Assembly: GCF_001971785.1 (NCBI RefSeq)
Contig: NZ_CP019389.1
Coordinates: forward strand, 3,049,001-3,113,000
Reading direction: 5' to 3'
Length of the DNA: 64,000 nt
Source of the DNA: Seonamhaeicola sp. S2-3
GTDB taxonomy: Bacteria; Bacteroidota; Bacteroidia; Flavobacteriales; Flavobacteriaceae
Position numbers and translations under genes: made by a program. This document shows, piece by piece, positions 1-7,183 of the stretch. The notes beneath the pieces were generated by a model. That model did no database searches. It had not been told where the DNA came from and worked only from the letters and a program-made list of their open reading frames with translations. Position 1 is the first letter of the stretch. Every line of letters begins with the position of its first letter.

Positions 1-3
1 ATA

Positions 4-1581
4 ATGCAAGGCACAAAAATATTTCAAGAAAAGCTATTCAATCAATTTAGGCTAAGCGACCGCGTACCAGAAGAGAATTTCTACCGACGTCTTCGTGGAG
101 CTATCGACCTTAATTTCCTTTACAAAAGGACTCAGAAATTCTATGGATCAAGCGGACAAAAAAGCATCGACCCTGTTGTATTCTTTAAGCTATGTTTGGT
201 TGGTTATTTAGAAAATATAACAAGCGACCGTAAGCTTATATCACATTGTAGCATGCGCTTGGATATCTTGTATTTTTTAGGCTATGATATCGACGAAGAA
301 TTACCGTGGCATTCTACTATAAGCCGTACACGCCAACTATTTCCAGAAGCGGTATTTGAATCTGTTTTCACAAAAATATTTGGGCTATGTGTCTCGGCAG
401 GTATGGTTGCCGGCCATACCCAGACCATAGATTCCGCCCCTGTAAAGGCCAATGCTTCTATGGATACTTTAGAACTGAAAGTGCCAGAAGAGGATTTAGA
501 AGGGCATCTTCGGGAAATTCGTAACATCAGCCATCGAGATAAACAGAAGCCCTTAAGGCAATCTAAAGCAAACAAGGCCGATAAAGACCAACAAACCTTA
601 TCGGCTTCTACGAAAGAATTACAGGCCATAAAAAGGCGTAATGCCAAATGGGCAAAGGATCAAGATGCACGTCCAGGAGCTGGTGCTAAAGGCAGTCGCT
701 ATACCAGTAACAAGACCCATTACAGTCCCACCGATCCGGATGCGCGCATCAGTGTAAAACCGGGAAAGGCAAGAAAACTCAATTACCTTAGTCAACTTAC
801 AGTAGATACGGCAAACCATGTGATAAGTGATATAAGAGCGTACCATGCCGATGGCAAAGACAGTCAGCATTTACCAGATATCGTTAAGCGGGTAAAACAA
901 CGGCTTTGGAAAGCGGCACTGGTTTGGGAAAATTGTGTGGCCGACACGGGCTATAGCAGCGGCGAGAATTATGCCTTTCTAGAGGCAATAGGCCTAAAAA
1001 GTTTTATACCCGCTCACGGCACTTATAAGGGCGGTCCAGAAGGATTTACCTATCACGAAAAGGAAGATTATTATACATGTTCTCAAGGCAAAATCATCCC
1101 CTTTAAAAAAGTGTTTATAGAAAAAAAGAACAACACCAAGAAGAAGGAATACCGCGGCTCAAAACCGTTGTGTTTGGACTGTCCAGTACGCACTGCATGC
1201 CTAGGGAAAACGGCACAGGAAAAGAAGTTTACCGTTACCTATTACCGCTCGGAATATGAGCGTAACATAGCCCGGGTAGAAAGCAACCAAGGGCGTTATA
1301 TGAAAGGAAAAAGGCAGAGCACCGTAGAACCTGTATTTGGTACGCTCACACAATTTATGGGCCTAAGAAAAGTGAATACCATTGGAATTGAGCAGGCCAA
1401 TAAATGCATGCAACTTTCTGCCATAGCCTACAACCTTAAAAAATATATGAAATTTATAGAAAAACGTACTAAAAGCGGAGCAGGGGCACAGACGCTTTAT
1501 TTTAGTGCCAAAAACACCTTTTACAAGGTTATAAACATGCTTTTAAAGCCTTTTAAAACACCAGAGTTTTTAAGTGTATAA
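4..1581 (+). CDS. IS1182-family transposase (copy 1)
   Basis: A 525-residue DDE transposase. It has an N-terminal DUF772-like region, a catalytic-core start near DSAPVKA, a second acidic motif near ADTGYSSGEN and a third near TVEPVFGTLTQFMGLRK. A CxxC-type cluster (CLDCPVRTACLG) lies before the last motif, as usual in this family. The length is normal and the frame intact. The protein is identical to that of copy 4 and differs from copies 2 and 3 (DRVPEENF versus ERVPEHNF near the N-terminus). A hairpin at 1586-1612 directly follows the stop. Confidence 0.93.
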   Translation: MQGTKIFQEKLFNQFRLSDRVPEENFYRRLRGAIDLNFLYKRTQKFYGSSGQKSIDPVVFFKLCLVGYLENITSDRKLISHCSMRLDILYFLGYDIDEELPWHSTISRTRQLFPEAVFESVFTKIFGLCVSAGMVAGHTQTIDSAPVKANASMDTLELKVPEEDLEGHLREIRNISHRDKQKPLRQSKANKADKDQQTLSASTKELQAIKRRNAKWAKDQDARPGAGAKGSRYTSNKTHYSPTDPDARISVKPGKARKLNYLSQLTVDTANHVISDIRAYHADGKDSQHLPDIVKRVKQRLWKAALVWENCVADTGYSSGENYAFLEAIGLKSFIPAHGTYKGGPEGFTYHEKEDYYTCSQGKIIPFKKVFIEKKNNTKKKEYRGSKPLCLDCPVRTACLGKTAQEKKFTVTYYRSEYERNIARVESNQGRYMKGKRQSTVEPVFGTLTQFMGLRKVNTIGIEQANKCMQLSAIAYNLKKYMKFIEKRTKSGAGAQTLYFSAKNTFYKVINMLLKPFKTPEFLSV

Positions 1582-1585
1582 AAAC

Positions 1586-1612
1586 AGAAACCGCCTTTAA
1601 AAGACGGTTTCT
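1586..1612 (+). terminator. Hairpin after transposase, present in all five IS copies
   Basis: AGAAACCG and CGGTTTCT form an 8-bp stem beginning a few bases after the transposase stop, followed by an AT-rich run. It probably ends transcription inside the element. The equivalent hairpin follows every other copy. Confidence 0.5.
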
Positions 1613-1676
1613 AATTATAATTTTAGGATACATTATGGGCTTGTGCAACGGTTACCATTGTTAGGTGCTGGCATTT

Positions 1677-2258
1677 TTACACGAATTTCATTGGATATTT
1701 CGTCTTTATCTGTCCTTTTGCAATCTTTTTAAGTTTGGATTCCATCAGCCTTCTGGTCAATGGTTTTAGATAGTCAAGATACAAAATTCCTTCTGTGTGG
1801 TCGTATTCGTGCTGTATCATTCTTGCGGTCGTTCCGCTAAATGTCTTTGTTTGAAAGTCAAAATCTTTGTTGTAATATTCTATGCTAATCGTCCAAGGTC
1901 TTTTTACTTTTTGCGATAAATTTGGGATACTTAAACAGCCTTCTTCGTCTTCCCAAAGCTCTGCGGAACGTTCAATGATTTTTGCGTTGATAAAAGTTTC
2001 CATTATTCCTTTGTCGTCTTTGTCAAAATAGATTTCCCTGTCCGCTTCGTCAAGATTTTCAAAAGTTGTTTTACTGTCCACTACAAAAAGTCTTATCGGA
2101 AGTCCGATTTGTGGCGAAGCCAATCCGCAACCATTGGCGTTTTTCATTGTTTCCCACATATCGGCTATTAGCTTGTTCAACTCGGGATAATTCTTTTCGA
2201 TGTCGTTGCACTTTTGTTTTAAAATGCTGTGTCCGTATGCTAAAATAGGTCGTTTCAT
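1677..2258 (-). CDS. def: Peptide deformylase (cassette C22)
   Basis: A metal-dependent deformylase that removes the formyl group from nascent proteins. From the start at 2258 the protein has 193 residues. All three family motifs are present: GCGLASPQ (43-50), EGCLS (metal-ligand Cys108) and HEYDH (150-154). An in-frame start 16 codons upstream (2306) would add residues with no resemblance to the family. It lies downstream of the Crp/Fnr gene in the same cassette, probably as an operon. A cassette-borne deformylase is likely a second copy beside the housekeeping gene. Such copies can relieve deformylase inhibitors such as actinonin, but that role here is inference. Confidence 0.88.
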   Translation of the reverse strand: MKRPILAYGHSILKQKCNDIEKNYPELNKLIADMWETMKNANGCGLASPQIGLPIRLFVVDSKTTFENLDEADREIYFDKDDKGIMETFINAKIIERSAELWEDEEGCLSIPNLSQKVKRPWTISIEYYNKDFDFQTKTFSGTTARMIQHEYDHTEGILYLDYLKPLTRRLMESKLKKIAKGQIKTKYPMKFV

Positions 2259-2316
2259 TCCTTTGCTTTTTATCGCAAAGTTCCAAAGAATGAACAAGGT
2301 TGGCAATGAACCTATG

Positions 2317-2883
2317 TTAAGTAATCTGTCTGCGAATACGGCTCAAGCCCTGTGGCGTTATTCCGATGTAGGAAGCCACGTATTTTAGCGGAATGAATTT
2401 TAAAATGTCGGGCTGTTCGCTGAACAGTCTTAAATAACGCTCTTTCGCATTGTATTTAAGCAAGGACAATTCACGTTTGCTTTTAGCCAAAAACAATTTT
2501 TCGGAAGCGAAGCGTCCTAAATAATTCCCAACTTTGGTCTGGGCATACACTTTTTGCAAATCGTCAAAGGAAATTTGCCAAACAACGGTTTCCGTCAATG
2601 CCTGTAATTCGTATTCGGACGGTGTTTGCGTGAGAAAAGAGTCGTAAGCACAGGTAAATTCTTTGTCGAAACTGAAATTAAAAGTCAGTTCGTTTTCATC
2701 ATCGGGAATGTAGAACCGAACGATGCCCGTTTCAACGAATGAAAGGTAATTTTCCGTTTCGCCCTGCCGTGTGATGATTTGGTTTTTGGCAAACACTTTT
2801 CTGTCAAAATGTGAAGCTATAAATTCCCATTCCGATTCTTGTAGCTTTACGATTCTTTCATAGTATTCTCTTATGTGTCCCAT
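2317..2883 (-). CDS. Crp/Fnr-family transcriptional regulator (cassette C22)
   Basis: A 188-residue regulator of the type common in Bacteroidota. It has an N-terminal cyclic-nucleotide-binding-like beta roll (FVETGIVRFYIPDDENELTF) and a C-terminal helix-turn-helix (VASYIGITPQGLSRIRRQI). No conserved cAMP-binding arginine motif is evident, so the ligand is unknown. It is the first gene of C22 in cassette orientation and starts 26 bases inside the recombining box. The deformylase follows. It may control its own cassette or act more widely; the sequence does not show which. Confidence 0.85.
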   Translation of the reverse strand: MGHIREYYERIVKLQESEWEFIASHFDRKVFAKNQIITRQGETENYLSFVETGIVRFYIPDDENELTFNFSFDKEFTCAYDSFLTQTPSEYELQALTETVVWQISFDDLQKVYAQTKVGNYLGRFASEKLFLAKSKRELSLLKYNAKERYLRLFSEQPDILKFIPLKYVASYIGITPQGLSRIRRQIT

Positions 2884-2908
2884 TTTTGACGGTTTTTTGT
2901 TCTGCTTG

Positions 2909-3033
2909 CACCTAACGGTCTCGGCTATGAGTAGTTGCGTGGATTAGCACGAAACTTTGTAAGTACACACCAAACTGAAAATCCGCAAGGATTTTCAGAA
3001 GTAGGCGAGAACAAGCAATTACTTATAGCCATT
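2909..3033 (-). repeat. attC-like palindrome of C21, split by IS copy 2
   Basis: The right box CACCTAAC (2909-2916) belongs to C22 and is complementary to the C22 left box GTTAGGTG at 1660. The arm GGCTATGAGTAGTTGC pairs with GCAATTACTTATAGCC before the IS. The IS begins at 3034; beyond it lie CTGT and GTTGGGCAC (4741). Confidence 0.8.
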
Positions 3034-4736
3034 GTGCCTGTTGCACAAGACTTGCTAAATATACAGAAATTTCGTATATTTAATAATGCAAGGCACAAAA
3101 ATATTTCAAGAAAAGCTATTCAATCAATTTAGGCTAAGCGAACGCGTACCAGAGCACAATTTCTACAGACGATTAAAAGAGGTTCTAGACCTAGAATTTC
3201 TATATAAGCTCACGCGCCCATATTATGGGGATAGCGGACAAAAAAGCATCGACCCTGTTGTATTCTTTAAGCTGTGCCTAGTTGGTTATTTAGAAAATAT
3301 AACAAGCGACCGCAAGCTCATACCACATTGTAGCATGCGCTTGGATATCCTGTATTTTTTAGGCTATGATATCGACGAAGAACTACCGTGGCATTCTACT
3401 ATAAGCCGTACACGCCAACTATTTCCAGAAGCGGTATTTGAATCTGTTTTCACAAAAATATTTGAGCTATGTGTCTCGGCAGGTATGGTTGCCGGCCATA
3501 CCCAGACCATAGATTCCGCACCTGTAAAGGCCAATGCTTCTATGGATACTTTAGAACTGAAAGTACCAGAAGAGGATTTAGAAGGGCATCTTCGGGAAAT
3601 TCGTAACATCAGCCATCGAGATAAACAGAAGCCCTTAAGGCAATCTAAAGCAAACAAGGCCGATAAAGCACAGCAAACCTTATCGGCTTCTACGAAAGAA
3701 TTACAAGCCATAAAAAGCCGTAATGCCAAATGGGCAAAGGATCAAGATGCCCGTCCAGGAGCTGGTGCCAAAGGCAGTCGCTATACCAGTAACAAGACCC
3801 ATTACAGTCCCACCGATCCGGATGCGCGCATCAGTGTAAAACCGGGAAAGGCAAGAAAACTCAATTACCTTAGCCAGCTTACAGTAGATACGGCAAACCA
3901 TGTGATAAGCGATATAAAAGCGTACCATGCCGATGGCAAAGACAGTCAGCATTTACCAGATATCGTTAAGCGGGTAAAACAACGGCTTTGGAAAACGGCA
4001 CTGGTTTGGGAAAATTGTGTGGCTGACACGGGCTATAGCAGCGGCGAGAATTATGCCTTTCTAGAGGCAATAGGCCTAAAAAGTTTTATACCCGCCCACG
4101 GCACTTATAAGGGCGGTCCGGATGGATTTACCTATCACGAAAAGGAAGATTATTATACATGTCCTCAAGGCCAAATCATCCCCTTTAAAAAAGTGTTTAT
4201 AGAAAAAAAGAACAACACCAAGAAGAAGGAATACCGCGGCTCAAAACCGTTGTGTTTGGACTGTCCAGTACGCACTGCATGCCTAGGGAAAACGGCACAG
4301 GAAAAGAAGTTTACCGTTACCTATTACCGCTCGGAATATGAGCGTAACATAGCCCGGGTAGAAAGCAGCCAAGGGCGTTATATGAAAGGAAAACGGCAGA
4401 GCACCGTAGAACCTGTATTTGGTACGCTCACACAATTTATGGGCCTAAGAAAAGTGAATACCATTGGAATTGAGCAGGCCAATAAATGCATGCAACTTTC
4501 TGCCATAGCCTACAACCTTAAAAAATATATGAAATTTATAGAAAAACGTACTAAAAGCGGAGCAGGGGCACAGGCGCTTTATTTTAGTCTCAAAAATACC
4601 TTTTACAACCTTATAAACATGCTTTTAAAGCCTTTTAAAACACCAGGATTTTTAAGTCTATAAAAACAGAAACCGCCTTTAAAGACGGTTTCTAATTATA
4701 ATTTTAGGATTCATTATGGGCTTGTGCAACGGTTAC
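3034..4736 (+). mobile_element. IS1182-like insertion sequence, copy 2 (1703 bp)
   Basis: A complete element with ends GTGCCTGTTGCACAAG and CTTGTGCAACGGTTAC (inverted). The flanks are CATT on the left and CTGT on the right, so no target duplication is visible. CATT matches the right flank of copy 1. The pattern suggests recombination between IS copies rather than simple insertion. Confidence 0.93.
3086..4663 (+). CDS. IS1182-family transposase (copy 2)
   Basis: A 525-residue transposase identical to copy 3. It differs from copies 1 and 4 mainly in the first ~55 residues (ERVPEHNFYRRLKEVLDLEF) and at scattered sites (GGPDGF, CPQGQ, SLKNTFYNL). The catalytic motifs are intact. Confidence 0.93.
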   Translation: MQGTKIFQEKLFNQFRLSERVPEHNFYRRLKEVLDLEFLYKLTRPYYGDSGQKSIDPVVFFKLCLVGYLENITSDRKLIPHCSMRLDILYFLGYDIDEELPWHSTISRTRQLFPEAVFESVFTKIFELCVSAGMVAGHTQTIDSAPVKANASMDTLELKVPEEDLEGHLREIRNISHRDKQKPLRQSKANKADKAQQTLSASTKELQAIKSRNAKWAKDQDARPGAGAKGSRYTSNKTHYSPTDPDARISVKPGKARKLNYLSQLTVDTANHVISDIKAYHADGKDSQHLPDIVKRVKQRLWKTALVWENCVADTGYSSGENYAFLEAIGLKSFIPAHGTYKGGPDGFTYHEKEDYYTCPQGQIIPFKKVFIEKKNNTKKKEYRGSKPLCLDCPVRTACLGKTAQEKKFTVTYYRSEYERNIARVESSQGRYMKGKRQSTVEPVFGTLTQFMGLRKVNTIGIEQANKCMQLSAIAYNLKKYMKFIEKRTKSGAGAQALYFSLKNTFYNLINMLLKPFKTPGFLSL

Positions 4737-4756
4737 CTGTGTTGGGCACAGTTATT

Positions 4757-5239
4757 TTAATCTACATAAAGTTCAGTTGCTTTTCCTAATTCAGTACCGT
4801 TGACTATAAACTTTATTTCCTTTTTTGATTTCGGAACTTGAACAATTAAAAAAGGTGATAATTCCTTATTGTCATTTTCTGTATTTGAATTCACAAGATT
4901 ATATTCGACAACAAGTTTTTTGTCATTTTCCTTAATTCCGATGAGTTCAATTTTGTCAAATCCCTTTTTGTTTTTGTCAGATTGGAAAATCTCGACCAAC
5001 ATTTTCTTTTTATAAAGGGTTTTGTCGTCGAGATTATATTTTTTTCTAAAATCAGCGGGTAAATAGTCTTTGTTAAAATACTTATTAAAACAAACAATTT
5101 GTAAGTCAGGAATTGGCGAGTCAGTTCCTTCTGCGATAGTTTTATATTCAGTTTTTGTCAGATTTTCATCTTGAGAATAAACTTTTACAAATGAGATAAG
5201 TCCGATTAAAATACTTATTAATATTATTCTATTTTTCAT
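4757..5239 (-). CDS. Secreted hypothetical protein (cassette C21)
   Basis: 160 residues beginning with a signal peptide (hydrophobic ~6-20, ending VYSQ/DEN), so the product is probably periplasmic or surface-exposed. The rest is polar with alternating short strands and Lys-rich turns. No family recognised. It is the only gene of C21. It reads from the AAC box towards the palindrome, the normal cassette orientation, and ends 16 bases from the left box. Confidence 0.7.
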   Translation of the reverse strand: MKNRIILISILIGLISFVKVYSQDENLTKTEYKTIAEGTDSPIPDLQIVCFNKYFNKDYLPADFRKKYNLDDKTLYKKKMLVEIFQSDKNKKGFDKIELIGIKENDKKLVVEYNLVNSNTENDNKELSPFLIVQVPKSKKEIKFIVNGTELGKATELYVD

Positions 5240-5260
5240 TGAATCCTGTTTTTTTTAATT

Positions 5261-5395
5261 GTGCCCAACGGTTTGGCTATGCGTAGTGCGGGATTAATAA
5301 GCACTTTCCTTTCAGTCTGCCGTTATGTTTGTTAATATTCATTCACTTTCAATTTAGTACCAAAACCTGCATTACGTATAGCCGTTGTTGGCGGT
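5261..5395 (-). repeat. attC-like palindrome of C20
   Basis: Right box GTGCCCAAC (5261-5269) is complementary to the left box GTTGGGCAC of C21 at 4741. The arms GGCTATGCGTAGTGCGGG and CCTGCATTACGTATAGCC pair with three G:T wobbles on the plus strand. Left box GTTGGCGGT (5387) opens C20. Confidence 0.85.
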
Positions 5396-5409
5396 TCGTT
5401 GTTTTCATA

Positions 5410-5820
5410 TTACCTTTTCGAACGCATTGCTTTCACTTTTTTCAAATTTCTATCGTTAATAAACTCTTCGTATTCTGGCGTTTCCACTCCATAGATTGCA
5501 ATTTTTCCGTTACTGTCACAATGAACACCAAAGCCGTATGTTTTTGTTAAAGCCGATGCCCTTAAACAAGGTTGTCCCTTTGAGAAAAATTGCTCTCTTG
5601 CTTGTTTGTATTCTGCTTTGGTCAAATCATTTTTGTCTGCAAATACCTGAAATAATATATCGTCAGAAGTATATTTGTATGGATTTCTCATAATCAGTTC
5701 ATATTGCATTTCGGCAATACTCTTCTTTGCTTTTGCTGGTGGTTTCGTCCCACAATCTGCTTTGGTGTCTTCTGCCACTTCAATAAAAGTGTCAAAATAA
5801 TTTGTAGTGTGAACTTTCAT
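5410..5820 (-). CDS. DUF6157-family protein (cassette C20)
   Basis: 136 residues beginning MKVHTTNYFDTFIEVAED, with the block NPYKYTSDDILFQVFA and a GFGVHCDSNGKIAIYG strand region typical, to my memory, of the DUF6157 family of small soluble proteins. The function is unknown. It is the second gene of the cassette. Its ATG overlaps the stop of the upstream gene by one base (TAATG), implying translational coupling. Confidence 0.75.
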   Translation of the reverse strand: MKVHTTNYFDTFIEVAEDTKADCGTKPPAKAKKSIAEMQYELIMRNPYKYTSDDILFQVFADKNDLTKAEYKQAREQFFSKGQPCLRASALTKTYGFGVHCDSNGKIAIYGVETPEYEEFINDRNLKKVKAMRSKR

Positions 5821-6173
5821 TATCCTAAATTATAAAAGTGATTTTCTTGAATAATTTTGCTATTCTTCCATTGCTGAACCGATATTTGTTTGTAGTCAAG
5901 TCTACCAAACTTTTTATGTGTAAAAATGTAGTGCCAATGAGCAACTGATAAATTTTCTTCGACAATTGACGAAAGTAATTCGAGTTTTTCTATTTCTGAA
6001 TTCAAAACAAAATTTTCAACCGCCTTTCGGAAATTTTCCATTCCTTTGGTTGGTTCATTACTGTTGTCTGTTGAAATAATGTCTTGGTCATAGAACTTAT
6101 CAACAGCTTCAATAAATTTATACTGCTGAACAAGAGAGTTAAACTCTTTTACTGTTTCTGTGAATGTTTTCAT
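5820..6173 (-). CDS. SnoaL/NTF2-like small protein (cassette C20)
   Basis: 117 residues with the N-terminal helix pattern of the NTF2-like fold (FIEAVDKFYDQDIISTDNS) followed by strands ending in a His/Trp-rich segment (VAHWHYIFTHKK). Members are small ligand-binding or isomerase-like proteins, and the substrate here cannot be inferred. It is the first gene of C20 and overlaps the start of the DUF6157 gene. Confidence 0.65.
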   Translation of the reverse strand: MKTFTETVKEFNSLVQQYKFIEAVDKFYDQDIISTDNSNEPTKGMENFRKAVENFVLNSEIEKLELLSSIVEENLSVAHWHYIFTHKKFGRLDYKQISVQQWKNSKIIQENHFYNLG

Positions 6174-6214
6174 TTTAATTGTTTTTTGTCTATTTGAAAC
6201 GTCATCCTACAATG

Positions 6215-6351
6215 ACCGCTAACGGTTTGCAGCTAAGAAACGTGGGGCTTTCGAAGCACTTTCCTGTCCGCTCGTGATAAAGCTTGCCAAGAAGAACGAA
6301 CCTTGCGGAAACTACTGTCCGCCCCATGTTTTCTTAGGTGCTGTTATGGGC
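6215..6351 (-). repeat. attC-like palindrome of C19
   Basis: Right box ACCGCTAAC (6215-6223) is complementary to the C20 left box GTTGGCGGT with one mismatch. The arms are CTAAGAAACGTGGGGC and GCCCCATGTTTTCTTAG. Left box GTTATGGGC (6343) opens C19. The arm sequence differs from the common type, but the architecture is the same. Confidence 0.8.
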
Positions 6352-6356
6352 TGGTT

Positions 6357-6896
6357 TTATTTCATCAACGTTTTTGCTTTTTCTAAAAGAGTCAAAAGTT
6401 CTGGAAAATCATCCTTTTTCAGAAAAACATAAGATTTACCGTCATATTTTTCTAGCTTCAAATATGTTCCCCAATCGCCTTTGCTCCAATAGCATCCTGC
6501 TTCAAATCCACCACGACTTTTATACGTAACTTCAGTATAATTTGTCGGTGAAGATGTGAAAACCTTTTCTTGCATCATTTTAATTGACTTTATCAATCCA
6601 TCAATTTCATCCGCATCTAGAGAAGCAACTTTAGTGTCAGACGAGTAGCTACTTGCTACTTCGTATTCAAACCGTAAGGCACTAACGGATTCATTTGAAA
6701 TTAGGTCAGTGTAATGAATTACTTTAATTTCGGCTTTTTTCAAAGTCCCAACATCAAGAAATTCTTTTTCAATTAATGTTCCTGATTTTGAAGAAAATTT
6801 TTCCGCATTGCTCAGTTCTTTTTCCTTTGAGTCAGTTTGTCCATAGCTTAAATTAAACGCTAAGAAAGATAATAGTACTAGTAGTAATTTTTTCAT
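6357..6896 (-). CDS. Secreted hypothetical protein (cassette C19)
   Basis: 179 residues from the ATG at 6896. That start gives a clear signal peptide (MKKLLLVLLSFLAFNLSYGQ). An in-frame start 25 codons upstream would bury it. The mature part contains SLDADEIDGLIKSIKMM and GGFEAGCYWSKGDWGTYLKL. No family recognised with certainty. It is the sole gene of C19 in normal cassette orientation. The stop lies 5 bases beyond the left box. Confidence 0.72.
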   Translation of the reverse strand: MKKLLLVLLSFLAFNLSYGQTDSKEKELSNAEKFSSKSGTLIEKEFLDVGTLKKAEIKVIHYTDLISNESVSALRFEYEVASSYSSDTKVASLDADEIDGLIKSIKMMQEKVFTSSPTNYTEVTYKSRGGFEAGCYWSKGDWGTYLKLEKYDGKSYVFLKKDDFPELLTLLEKAKTLMK

Positions 6897-7056
6897 TTTG
6901 TTTAAATTTAAATTTTTGATATTCAGACTTTTCGTTTTAGTCCCGTTTTTTCGTGTGGTCACTGTCTCCACATTTTTTTTATCTCCGATTTTTTAAAAAC
7001 CCAATAAGTGGTGATTCTCTTGTCTGTGTCATCCCGTTGTGTCGTTTCTTTAACTT

Positions 7057-7183
7057 GCCCATAACGTGTTTGTATATGGTTTGTTGCGTGTTTTAAGCAC
7101 CTAATTTAGCAAATAAAAACCGAATAGAAAATCCGCGAGGATTTTCGTAAATAGGCTAGAACTAGCAATAAATTATATACGGT
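7057..7183 (-). repeat. attC-like palindrome of C18, split by IS copy 3
   Basis: Right box GCCCATAAC (7057-7065) is complementary to the C19 left box. The arm GTATATGGTTTGTTGC pairs with GCAATAAATTATATAC (three G:T wobbles). The IS enters after CGGT (7180-7183). The rest of the site (CGGT, then GTTGCCACC) resumes at 8887. Confidence 0.85.

Larger units (their letters stand above)
1..1655 (+). mobile_element. IS1182-like insertion sequence, copy 1 (left ~49 bp outside window)
   Basis: Same element as four further copies in the window. It is truncated by the window edge just upstream of the transposase start. The right end (CTTGTGCAACGGTTAC, 1640-1655) is an imperfect inverted repeat of the left end seen in the other copies. 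It is followed by CATT and then GTTAGGTG, the left box of cassette C22, so this copy sits in the attC of C22. CATT also occurs at the left flank of copy 2 rather than beside a visible partner of this copy. Confidence 0.9.

Noticed and set aside
282-870. Minus-strand open frames inside each transposase gene (121 and 83 codons)
   Set aside because: They recur in all five IS copies because the DNA recurs. They are antisense to a well-supported transposase and resemble no protein.
2935-3132. Open frame across the C21 palindrome into IS copy 2
   Set aside because: It consists of palindrome and IS-end sequence only and has no independent coding signal.
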